A stretch of DNA of 64,000 nt from Hetaerina americana (lineage: Eukaryota > Arthropoda > Insecta > Odonata > Calopterygidae). The notes below the pieces were generated by a model that worked only from the letters and a program-made list of their open reading frames with translations, had not been told where the DNA came from and searched no databases. This document shows positions 56,301-64,000 of the stretch, piece after piece (position 1 is the first letter of the stretch; the number at the start of each line of letters is the position of its first letter). A program made the translations under genes and the position numbers. Location of the stretch: positions 29,802,551-29,866,550 of the forward strand of contig JAKTNV010000003.1 of assembly GCA_022747635.1 (NCBI GenBank). Direction: 5' to 3'.

Positions 56301-59300
56301 CCTAATTGGGTTGCTCATGAGTGGGTTTTTCTGAATCGAATTGATTTTCACTGAAAAAGTTATTGTTAACAAGGTATCTCTTTATTGAACTGACAATTAT
56401 GTGCTCTAAGATTTTGCAACAGGTAGAAGTGAGAGATATAGGTCTCTAATTACTGGGGTCCTCCGTCACCACTTTTAAAAATAGGCGTTATTTGCGTGGT
56501 TTTCCAATTCTTAGGGACTTTGCACTCTTTGAGGGATTTTTTAAATATAAATTCAAGGTACGGGGCAATGTTAGGAGCTAAATGTTTTATCACCCTAGCT
56601 GGTATATTTTCGGGACCCAGGGATTTGTTGGGTTTAATCTCATTAAGCTATACTCAGCAAAAGAGATTATAATATGAATATTATTTTTCACATGGTTTTT
56701 CTAATACCTCTATAGAAATAATCAATGCTGGGAATAATATTCTAGGGGTGAATAAAGGCCAAGTCTTCATCCACTGATTTTAGGAATAAAATTTTTCTAA
56801 CACTCTGTTAGTGAATCTTTGCAATTTAATATTTTTAATGGCCATCACAGCTTATGATGCCAATTAAATAGCTAACATATAAAAGTTTTTTGTTTAATAA
56901 TTTATTGTGTTTATAGAGCTATTGGAGTACTCAAAGTATCAAGGCATAATTATGGTACTGTTTTCACTTTACAGAGAGGGAGCTCCTTGAGTCATTACCA
57001 ATGGCTCGACAGTGCCCATCTAAAAATGAGCAAGCCATTTTGCATTTTCTGTATGAGTGCCGGATGAAGAAATACGACCGTCCTGCTCCACCAAACCCAT
57101 GCATTACTACCAAAAATGTGACTGCAATGTCACCCACATCCTCTTCCATCCCAGCCGTTCCACCTGCTGCCCTCCAAGCCTTGGCTGCTAACCCAGACGT
57201 GGCAACATGGAAAGCTGAGCGCCATTACTACAATTGTGATCACAGAGAGTGTTCTCGTATCACTGAAAGGTTTATCTATTTTCTTGTTAGCTTTGTCATT
57301 TTGACCCACGAAACAGGTGACTTGGGAGGGGAGGGTGTAAGTGGAAGTACATGGTTTGGATCATTGGCCAAATGGTTACATGGGAAGCGTCCTCATTGAG
57401 GACAATGTGATTTTAAATAAGTGCACCTCTCTCCATTTCCAGATCTTGATTGTATTACATTTTATCTCACAAGGCATCATTTTTATGAAATTTGGTGATC
57501 ATTTGTGCAAATATTTACTCAAGCATAGAAAATATGCAGCATGAATAATTTGTGGAAATTTTAGCTAGTGAAAGTGATCATAAATTGGTGTTATTCTATT
57601 ACCAATCACTTTCATGCATGAGATGGTTATGTAAAGATGCACCTATGTGTATAAGTAGTTAGAATCTTGACTTATGCATTTTGCCTAGAACCATATAAAT
57701 TTATTTCAGCTTTGAATAACTTCCCAAAAGTGTCAATTTTAATGACAAATCATGAAGATTTAAGCATTAGTTAAAAAATTGAGGCAATATTTTTCAAAGC
57801 GTCACAGTTATGCATGTAAATGTAGGACACTGGATGGTTTCTTGAACCAAGTTGAAGCCTTTTCTCAGAAAACTTCATACTGGTTTCATTTACAGGTGAA
57901 GTGAAACTAAATAATCATTTCACATTTTAGATATATTGATTCTCAAGATAATCAATGCTGTTTGCATTGAAGGTTGACGATATGTAAGAATATAGGCAAA
58001 CTCATTGACCCTAAAAATATGACTTGAGCTCTTATCATAAAAAATGTATGTAGATCCTTGTGGACTCCTTAAATATCTCATGAACCCTTTCATGGGTTTA
58101 TAGGTTTGCAGTGAAAAATGCGAAGATGAGCAGAGCATTAAGGTGAGGTCACATATAAAATATTTATTGGTTTGTCAGTGTACATGGAATATCAGAGTGA
58201 TAAATATGATGTGGGTGCTTCCATGAAATGGGTGAAATAAGTTTTCTCTGACTTATTGAATGTGAAAAAAATGTTTTAGTGTGTGACAACATATCAATAT
58301 GTATTTTCAATTTTTTTTCTTGTTACAGTGTTCTTAAAAGAGACCCTTGTCGACCTGGATGTTTACCTGTTCATATTGCCTGCATGGTTGAGATGAACAA
58401 GTCTAATGGTAAGAATAAATAAAACAGAAGCATGAAATAGCCGTTGATATGCTTAATTAATTATTGCAGAATTTTTGGTGAAATTTGTATGATTATTTTT
58501 GCCAGCCTTTTTTGAGATTTACAAAGGCTGGATAGAATTGTGAATGGTGAAAATAAACTGCAAAAGAAGGTTTGATATAATGGCACTGGAGTGCATTTCA
58601 CGGGGAAGTTATGCGAAAAACAATTTAGTTTTGCTTGCATCTTGTGATTAATGTAATAATTAAGAAATAACTGATTTTGGATAAGGAAAGATCTACTAAA
58701 ACAATATAGAATAATATAAGAATACTCGTCCTGCTCATACTTAAGTCCTGCCAATATATGGCATAAAGGCCTACGAGATGGCTTTCATTTTGCCAATGTC
58801 AGTCTCTCCTGTGCTTAAATTAAATATCTTACTCTCTCGTGTCTTTGCTTTCTATTGTAGCGATTGTTTGGGTAGTAATAGAGGTAAGATGTTTCAATTC
58901 ATAAAATCCCCAGTTTATATTATAAATAAAGTGATTTGTATTCAATATATCCTTTGAAGGTGGCAATGTAGAATTTTTAACTAATTAAATTTGGTGGCTA
59001 CATTGTGAAATTTAATGGAACTGGAGGTTTCCATGACAATTCAGTGTATCAAAGATTCACAAAAAATAATATTTAAAAGATATCTATTTTATTCTCTAAA
59101 TAATGGAACTATGAAAAGAGTCACATCTGCTTCAGAAGGTATTGTTTAGTCAAAATATAATGGATGCTACAATGCTGATATTGAAATAACTTTTTCCAAA
59201 TTTACCATGCCTTCCCATGTCATTTCGCAACAGTGAACCAACATTCATTGAAGTCAATTATTTTACATCCATATCAAAAGAACAAGCAAATAAATTTTAA

Positions 59301-62300
59301 TGGATACAATTTGCAGCCAGTTTCTATGATACGCATAGTGCGGAAATTGATCTGAAAATAAAAATTGATTGTCCAATGGTCAAGGTGCCAGCCTCCTATG
59401 CCTAAGGTCAATGGTTTGATTCCAAGGGAAGTCATACTTTTTATACATTTTTCTTATAGTGTTAATGCCCTTTTAAAATGTAGGGGAAATACTACCTTGA
59501 TCAAAAATTTCCCGGAATTTATTCAGAAAATTAAAAATACAAGTTTATTCATCTAAATCTATATTGTCCCCTTCAAAGTAATCCCCATCGACTGCAACAC
59601 ACTTATGCCAGCGCTTGATCCAATCCTCGAAACATTTTTTATATTCGGTTTTCGGTATGTCCATCAGTGCTTCCTGCGATTTTTCCATTACTTCCTCTCG
59701 GCTGCTAAAACGCGTTCCCCGTAATGGTTTTTTAACTCGATTGAACAGAAAGAAGTCACAGGGAGCCAAATCAGGTGAATTCGGTGGCTGTTGGATGGTA
59801 TTTGTTGCATTTTTCGTCAAAAAATTACGAATAATGATAGCACTGTGCGACGGTGCGTTATCATGGTGCAAAATCCACGAGTTTTCTGCCCACATTTCTG
59901 GTCTCTTTCGGCGAATTGCTTCACGCAAACGTCTCATAACGCCCAAATAATACTCTTTGTTTACTGTCTGGCCTTCTGGCAAAAATTCATGATGCACTAC
60001 ACCGTTGTAATCCATGAAAACCGTCAGCATTGCCTTCTTTTTTGACTGAAAACGACGTGGTTTTTTTGGTCTCGGCTCATTTGGTGAACGCCATTCACTT
60101 GCCTGATGTCTGGATTGCGTGTCGTACTCATAAACCCACGTCTCGTCTCCAGTAATGATCCTTTTGATGAATGTGGGATCGGATTCAGCCTCGCAAATCA
60201 TGTCTTTTGCGACGTCAACACGGTCTCTTTTTTGCATGAAATTGAAGTCTTTTGGCACCAACTTTGCTGCTACACGACGGAAACCCAAATCATTAACCAC
60301 AATGTCTTGGGCGGATCCATAGGCAATGTTCAAGTCCTCCGCTATTTCTCTGATGGTTAATTTGCGGTTATTGACCAACATTTCTTTTACTTTATCAATT
60401 TTTTCACCGACTTTCGATGTCGATGGTCTGCCACTGCGTTCATCATCTTCGATTGACTCACGACCACTTCTGAACCGCTCGTGCCACTGGTAAACGACCG
60501 TTTTTTTTAGAGAATCGTTGCCGAAACACTTTTCCAACATTTCCAACGTCCTTGCGCCACTAAATCCGTTTTTTACGCAAAATTTAATACAAGTTCGTTG
60601 TTGCAAATTTAAATCCATTTCTGCAATTGTAAAAAATCGCCAACACACACAGAGATAGATGTACTCTTGGCTACGTAACTTTTGCAAATGTCAAGTTATG
60701 ACACTAAGATTTAAAGGGAATATCAACAACAGATGTACCAATTTAACAAAAAAAACAGAACTCAAATCGGAACGATGGGAGCGCCACACGGTGGTTATTC
60801 CGGGAACTTTTTGATCAAGGTAGTATGGTGAGAGTTTGATTTTGTTCTATGGTATGTGTAATGTCAATCATTAAAAGTAAACAATCTGAATTGTTGTTCA
60901 CTTAATTTTCCCATGATTTTCTGTTGCTAAAATGAATTGATTGCAGTAAATTCAATTGTGTGTCAAATAACTTATTCAAATTTCCCCCCGAAGGACTCGA
61001 AACAGTCATTAGTGTCAAATATTTTTACTTTTCTTTTTTTTCAGAACTCTTCTACTTAGCACATCGTCTTGTGGATCTGTATCCACGGATGGCTATTTCA
61101 TGGTTTGCTGTCGGGTGCTATTATTACATTATTGGTGAGTTAGTTAATCTTTAACAGCAAGGTATGCTCTGTGTTCGTTGCACTAAATATTCATTATGTA
61201 ACATACATTTTTTAAGTAATGAAAAGCTTATTTCCTGTGCATATTTTCTTTGCTTATGATTGGAGGCTTTTGAAATGTGGGTTTGGAGAAAAATGGAGAA
61301 GGTGAAATGGACCGAGAAGAAAACAAATGAGGAAGTACTTGGTATGGTGGGCAAAGAGAGGGGTTTGTTGGGAGAAATCCTATGGAGGCAGGAAAAATGG
61401 ATGAGGGGCGTATTGATCGGCAGTGGGATGTTGAAGACTGTTATAGAGGGGAGAATGTTAGGCAAGCAAGGAAAGGGAAGGAATAGGATAGGGATGTTGG
61501 ACAGGATGAAGGGAGGAAGGAAGCACTCAGAGATGAAGAGGGACCTGATGTAGACTAGGTTGCTGGATTTTGTGTTTTGTTAGGAGTCACAAACTATTTA
61601 TTTTGTAGCTGTGCCCATCCTAAACCTACCTTAACTGGTAGATTACCTTATAATAACAATAACACCCATTTTACCATTTAATTAAGATTTTTTGGGCTAT
61701 TTTAAAAATTTCAAGTTAGGGAATCGTGCATAATTACGAGGGTCATCCGGAAAGTAGTACCCGTTCGTGCCGCATGAAGTGCTGACGACGCGAGTAGCCG
61801 CTGGACGAGGTCAGATAGCTTCAGTGGCTTGTCTGCCTTCTCTGAGCCAAGTTGCGTGACGCTAGCATTGCCTGTGTTGTTTCTGTGATTGTTTACAATG
61901 TTTAAAAAAATTGAGAACGCCGCCAGTTGTGAAGTGAGGGCAGTGATTAAATTCCTCAATGCAAGAAACGTTCGCCCATGTGATATTCATCGCCAATTAA
62001 AGGAGGTGTATGGAGACAATGTAATGGACGAGTCGTCTGTTCGGCGGTGGTGTCGCAACTTCAACATGGGGAGGGGGAACACACACGACGATGAGCGTTC
62101 GGAGAGACCGTCTGTCATTACAGACCAACTGGTGAGCTCAGTTGACGAATTCGTGAGGAACGATCGGCGCGTCACAATTGATGACATCTGTGAGCATTTT
62201 CCCAATGTTTCTCGAACAATTGTTCATGAAATTGTTAAACACCATCTGCATTATGCAAAAATTTGTGCAAGATGGGTCCCTCGCGTATCTCAATGAGCTG

Positions 62301-63291
62301 GCGGCGAAGGACTATGCAGCAGGAATACAGAAACTTGTCACACGTTATGACAAATGCCTTAATTTGCTTGGAGATTATGTTGAGAAGTAGTTTAAAGTAT
62401 CCTCTTTCAAATAAAATTTTTTATGTTTGTTAATATTTACTTTTGTGTCTTTATTTCACGAACGGGTACTACTTTCCGGATGACCCTCGTATATAAAGAT
62501 AATTCAAGTTATAATGTTTTTTAATCCATCAAATCAATTGTACATCATGAAAAGTGATTCACTGTGACTGCATACCTATTAAGTGTTTTGGAAGAAAGTA
62601 ATATTAAACAAAATTAGTGTCAAAATTATATCATTTTAAAATAAAATTGTTTCTGGCATGACTTGGTGGAAAATCTTCTTATTGAAATTGAAAATAGACA
62701 ACTTGGCTTTTCCACATAGAAAAGTGGAAAGATACGTGGAAAAGCAAAGTTGTGTAATCTTTCAATTTTAATCGTTTTAAAACGTGGATTATGCATTAAT
62801 TAATTGCTTTAAATAATCGCAAAATTTCTTTACAGCTCTTAATTACCTTTATCATTGAAGTGAGATCAGGTGCTTTCCCAGCGTATTTGCTTGATGAAGT
62901 TTTCTCGGGTCTTCCACCGGGTTAAGGGTTCCATGTCGGCCCACATGGAACCCTTGACCCGGTGGAAGACCCGAGAAAACTTCATCAAGTACCTATATCA
63001 TTGTATAACTTTAAAGTGGGAAAATTATTAGGGTTTGTTGTCGATCTTGTTCTGTGAGTAGTATTTTACGACGAAAAAAGTTTGCAAAACAGTTAAAATG
63101 GTACTTTTCTTAATGTTAACATTTGAAATTTTAGGAAAAAATGACTTGGCACGCAGTTATTTGGGGAAGGCTACAACGTTGGAGAAACCTTTTGGTCCTG
63201 CATGGCTAGCGTATGGGCACTCATTTGCTGCTGACCGAGAGCATGACCAAGCTATAACTGCCTACTTCAAAGCATCTCAGCTCATGAAAGG
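50318..63291 (+). CDS. CDC16: CDC16/APC6, TPR subunit of the anaphase-promoting complex (first eight coding exons; 3' part outside window)
   Basis: Exons 50318-50386, 50449-50601, 50938-51117, 51543-51702, 56975-57269, 58329-58408, 61045-61134 and 63135-63291 join in phase for 1,184 nt (~394 residues). The N-terminal TPR-like helices read YWLAQCMYLMKQYHRAAHLI, LCHYLAARCLLEAGELEEAL and MLYLKGCVYEALDNRGLASQ. The canonical TPRs follow: FYLAHRLVDLYPRMAISWFA and ARSYLGKATTLEKPFGPAWL. Family members have ~600-700 residues, so the last TPRs lie beyond the edge. CDC16 forms a homodimer in the TPR lobe of the APC/C, the E3 ubiquitin ligase that triggers anaphase and mitotic exit. The start chosen is the second ATG of ATGAAATGA, because the first is followed at once by TGA. 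Introns of 5.3, 2.6 and 2.0 kb hold transposons. Confidence 0.92.
50449..50601 (+). CDS. CDC16: CDC16 exon 2
   Basis: The acceptor is catttttag and the donor aag/gtaata; 51 codons. It holds a TPR-like helical pair, AYFWADKVVSLSNEDPKDLY followed by WLAQCMYLMKQYHRAAHLI. Confidence 0.92.
50938..51117 (+). CDS. CDC16: CDC16 exon 3
   Basis: It encodes the helical THMLCHYLAARCLLEAGELE region and a linker, ending aac/gtaaat. The acceptor could be the cag at 50935-50937 (used here) or the aag 15 bp further on; both keep the frame. Confidence 0.85.
51543..51702 (+). CDS. CDC16: CDC16 exon 4
   Basis: The acceptor is tatttttag and the donor gaag/gtaaag; it ends in phase 1. The TPR reads LYLKGCVYEALDNRGLASQC and then FEALVQHQML. 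Confidence 0.92.
52950..53150 (+). repeat. tRNA-derived SINE, copy 3, divergent
   Basis: It has a B-box-like ggttcaaataaattcc, then the same body order as copy 1 (tctgaaccctacttggggtg, agagtgcatcatctgtcaga). The tail catccctgatgaccaagatggcctcagg resembles the shared atgaccttggctgttggtcg. It lies in the CDC16 intron. Confidence 0.6.
54366..55685 (+). mobile_element. Mariner copy A with 150-bp perfect inverted ends, defective
   Basis: It starts ctaccttgatcaaaaagttc and is flanked by TA at 54364-54365 and 55686-55687. The segments 54366-54515 and 55536-55685 are exact inverted copies. The copy at 59492-60823 has no such symmetry, so here the 3' ~160 bp have been replaced by the inverted 5' end. 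A 10-bp deletion near 54921 breaks the transposase frame. It is inserted in the Jockey-like fragment. Confidence 0.95.
54571..55550 (+). pseudogene. Mariner transposase, frameshifted and C-terminally truncated
   Basis: It is open from ATG 54571 (MDLNLQQRTCIKFCVKNGFS) to the 10-bp deletion near 54921 and then continues in another frame with TGDETWVYEYD, HHDNAPSH and NSPDLAPCDFFLF. The last ~33 residues are replaced by terminal-repeat sequence. All three catalytic Asp codons survive, but there is no continuous protein. Confidence 0.93.
55808..56038 (-). pseudogene. Reverse transcriptase fragment with ADD box
   Basis: This is a 76-codon open piece: LFLIFVNNLNRKVKSKIRML then ADDTVIYREI, with the catalytic Asp pair. 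The surrounding frame is broken. Confidence 0.75.
56975..57269 (+). CDS. CDC16: CDC16 exon 5
   Basis: The acceptor is cactttacag and the donor gaaag/gtttat. It encodes ELLESLPMARQCPSKNEQAI, then a Pro/Ala/Ser linker, then RHYYNCDHRECSRITE, which begins the next TPR block. Confidence 0.9.
58329..58408 (+). CDS. CDC16: CDC16 exon 6
   Basis: The acceptor is cttgttacag and the donor aatg/gtaaga; 80 nt. It encodes VLKRDPCRPGCLPVHIACMV, a family-diagnostic stretch. Confidence 0.92.
59492..60823 (-). mobile_element. Mariner copy B, structurally complete
   Basis: It is 1,332 bp with terminal repeats that match over ~28 bp with one mismatch (ctaccttgatcaaaaa/t...). TA duplications are at 59490-59491 and 60824-60825. 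It carries an uninterrupted transposase on the minus strand and is inserted in the CDC16 intron between exons 6 and 7. Confidence 0.95.
59545..60618 (-). CDS. Mariner transposase, intact D,D34D
   Basis: From ATG 60616-60618 it gives 357 residues, close to the ~345 usual for mariner. Domains run N to C: a first helix-turn-helix (QQRTCIKFCVKNGFSGARTL), the linker RSGRPSTS, a second helix-turn-helix (LTIREIAEDLNIAYGSAQDI), then the catalytic core TGDETWVYEYD, HHDNAPSH and SPDLAPCDFF. Exactly 34 residues separate the second and third catalytic Asp. The mariner WVPHEL-like motif is AKLVPKDFNF. An in-frame upstream extension of 23 codons begins in the terminal repeat at a TTG and is unlikely to be used. 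It looks capable of activity, though this is untested. No link to host function is seen. Confidence 0.93.
   Translation of the reverse strand: MDLNLQQRTCIKFCVKNGFSGARTLEMLEKCFGNDSLKKTVVYQWHERFRSGRESIEDDERSGRPSTSKVGEKIDKVKEMLVNNRKLTIREIAEDLNIAYGSAQDIVVNDLGFRRVAAKLVPKDFNFMQKRDRVDVAKDMICEAESDPTFIKRIITGDETWVYEYDTQSRHQASEWRSPNEPRPKKPRRFQSKKKAMLTVFMDYNGVVHHEFLPEGQTVNKEYYLGVMRRLREAIRRKRPEMWAENSWILHHDNAPSHSAIIIRNFLTKNATNTIQQPPNSPDLAPCDFFLFNRVKKPLRGTRFSSREEVMEKSQEALMDIPKTEYKKCFEDWIKRWHKCVAVDGDYFEGDNIDLDE
61045..61134 (+). CDS. CDC16: CDC16 exon 7
   Basis: The acceptor tcttttttttcag is strong and the donor is attg/gtgagt. It encodes ELFYLAHRLVDLYPRMAISW onward, a canonical TPR. Confidence 0.93.
61255..61560 (+). 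mobile_element. RTE-like RT C-terminal fragment
   Basis: An open frame reads EAFEMWVWRKMEKVKWTEKK, TNEEVLGMVGKERGLLGEI, EKWMRGVLIGSG and VIEGRMLGKQGKGRNRIGML. This is a recognisable C terminus of RTE-type RTs with the KGRNR end. Only the tail is left; no polymerase domain is present. Confidence 0.75.
61737..62489 (+). mobile_element. 753-bp internally deleted mariner, copy 3
   Basis: It has the same size and ends as copies 1 and 2. TA duplications are at 61735-61736 and 62490-62491. It is inserted in the CDC16 intron between exons 7 and 8, beside the retrotransposon tail. Confidence 0.95.
61898..62296 (+). CDS. Truncated mariner transposase (DNA-binding half), copy 3
   Basis: From ATG 61898 it is identical in protein to copy 1. 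It ends at the common deletion junction after CARWVPRVSQ; the orphaned tail (61-residue frame ending GDYVEK) lies in another frame up to 62390. Confidence 0.8.
   Translation: MFKKIENAASCEVRAVIKFLNARNVRPCDIHRQLKEVYGDNVMDESSVRRWCRNFNMGRGNTHDDERSERPSVITDQLVSSVDEFVRNDRRVTIDDICEHFPNVSRTIVHEIVKHHLHYAKICARWVPRVSQ
62890..62989. repeat. 47-bp-arm near-perfect hairpin
   Basis: The left arm is 62890-62936 and the right arm 62943-62989, complementary except one position that still allows a G-U pair. The 6-bp loop is cggccc. It is noticeably more GC-rich than its surroundings and lies in the CDC16 intron 145 bp before exon 8. Confidence 0.92.
63135..63291 (+). CDS. CDC16: CDC16 exon 8 (last visible)
   Basis: The acceptor is aaattttag and the donor gg/gtgaga. 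The TPR reads DLARSYLGKATTLEKPFGPA and then HDQAITAYFKASQLMKG. It ends in phase 2, so more exons follow outside the window. Confidence 0.93.
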
Positions 63292-63645
63292 GTGAGATTA
63301 GGAATAAGGATGTGTGCTAACTTTGTGCTAAGATTTGTGCTAACTTTTTATAGTTTGAGAGAATTGGAAATATCCCTGTTAATAACTCTCCAATTATAAT
63401 GCATTTTATCTTGTGATTTTGTTGCTTGTTTTGAATTAAATCTTCATGGGCGTATGAACAAGCTCTATAATTTTGGAAAGCATACAGTATCAATTTCCTG
63501 TTGTTTTTTCACTGGATTAATAATTTAAATGGTTTGGTTTTGAGAAAATGAGTTTCACTCTTTAGATTCCTCTCTTGAACAAAGAATTCAGAAAGTTAAG
63601 TTTTCAGAGAGAACAATTTGGCCAGGAGAGACTCCATTTCACTCT

Positions 63646-63709
63646 ATTGGAAGACTTAAAATGATTACAATACTGAGATTGGAAGACTTAAAATGATAAC
63701 AATACTGAG
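63646..63709 (+). repeat. 32-bp tandem duplication
   Basis: Two units starting attggaagacttaaaatga differ at one base. It lies in the CDC16 intron after exon 8. Confidence 0.9.
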
Positions 63710-64000
63710 ATTGAAAAATAATTTGATTAAACTAAGCCATAGTTTCTTTGATACGTGAAAGTAAGGCAGACTTTATCTGACATAAGTCACAACTCCTGGG
63801 TCTCTGTTAACTTTAATGTTCAAAGGGTTGCTAATACCAGAATGGAAGTGTAATCCCGCTTAACAAACACCTTACATGAGTAATTCACAATGCGGGAAAA
63901 TATTTCAGTTAAAAAAGTCTTGCTAAATGATTGAATTTTGGCATAATGAATGACAAGGAGATGGAATTCCCACAATGATTGCATGCCTGCTACTTCAGTT

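Larger units (their letters stand above)
53730..56640 (-). mobile_element. Jockey-like non-LTR retrotransposon fragment carrying a nested mariner
   Basis: On the minus strand, ~56640-55808 gives RT blocks with stops, including SSGVPQGSVIGLVLFLIFVN, IRMLADDTVIYREISRDEDR and WCSKWGLSLNYNK. The frame resumes left of the mariner at 54244-54363 with VDARTSRLKDSFFPLTIWDS, an RT-element C terminus. The 3' end at ~53735 is a (TAGATG)-type tail. It fills the 5.3-kb CDC16 intron. Confidence 0.75.

Noticed and set aside
1..64000. CRISPR arrays, bacterial operons, toxin or defence systems
   Set aside because: No regularly spaced repeats or prokaryotic gene organisation. All solid genes are spliced animal genes.

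Overview
This is an AT-rich animal nuclear window. It has spliced genes with GT-AG introns, tRNA-derived SINEs, many mariner elements, non-LTR retrotransposon debris and a Penelope-like element. The mix points to an arthropod, most likely an insect with a large, repeat-swollen genome. I cannot name the species.

Three protein-coding genes lie on the + strand, head to tail. (1) From before position 580 to 44307 there are 16 exons whose splice phases all agree. They encode the last ~1,010 residues of a large alpha-helical protein, called here, with moderate confidence, a focadhesin (FOCAD) homologue. (2) 45427-46406 is a compact three-exon gene for PHF5A, the 110-residue zinc-binding subunit of the SF3b splicing complex; this is the most certain call. 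(3) From 50318 past the right edge are the first eight coding exons of CDC16/APC6, a TPR subunit of the anaphase-promoting complex. The three proteins have no obvious common pathway, and nothing suggests co-regulation beyond being neighbours.

Most of the remaining sequence is intron filled with mobile DNA. Mariner/Tc1-type elements dominate. There is one copy with an intact D,D34D transposase (59492-60823) and one broken copy with 150-bp perfect inverted ends (54366-55685). There are three near-identical 753-bp copies that have lost the catalytic domain (10982-11734, 37849-38601, 61737-62489), and several much older fossils. A Penelope-like element at about 15003-17740 has a long open reverse transcriptase frame and an inverted partial copy carrying its GIY-YIG nuclease. 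Non-LTR retrotransposon fragments lie at about 978-2560, 6640-8480, 13380-13690, 27430-29430, 33215-33680, 53730-56640 and 61255-61560. A piggyBac fossil (about 30690-32340), three copies of a tRNA-derived SINE, three foldback tRNA-like repeats and several strong hairpins complete the picture.

I found no bacterial-type system, CRISPR array or genuine tRNA or rRNA gene. The most unusual structures are the Penelope head-to-head arrangement with a hammerhead-like motif at one edge, the amplified mariner derivative that keeps only the DNA-binding half of its transposase, the mariner copy whose 3' end was replaced by an inverted copy of its 5' end, and a SINE-in-mariner-in-retrotransposon nest with a readable 9-bp target duplication.
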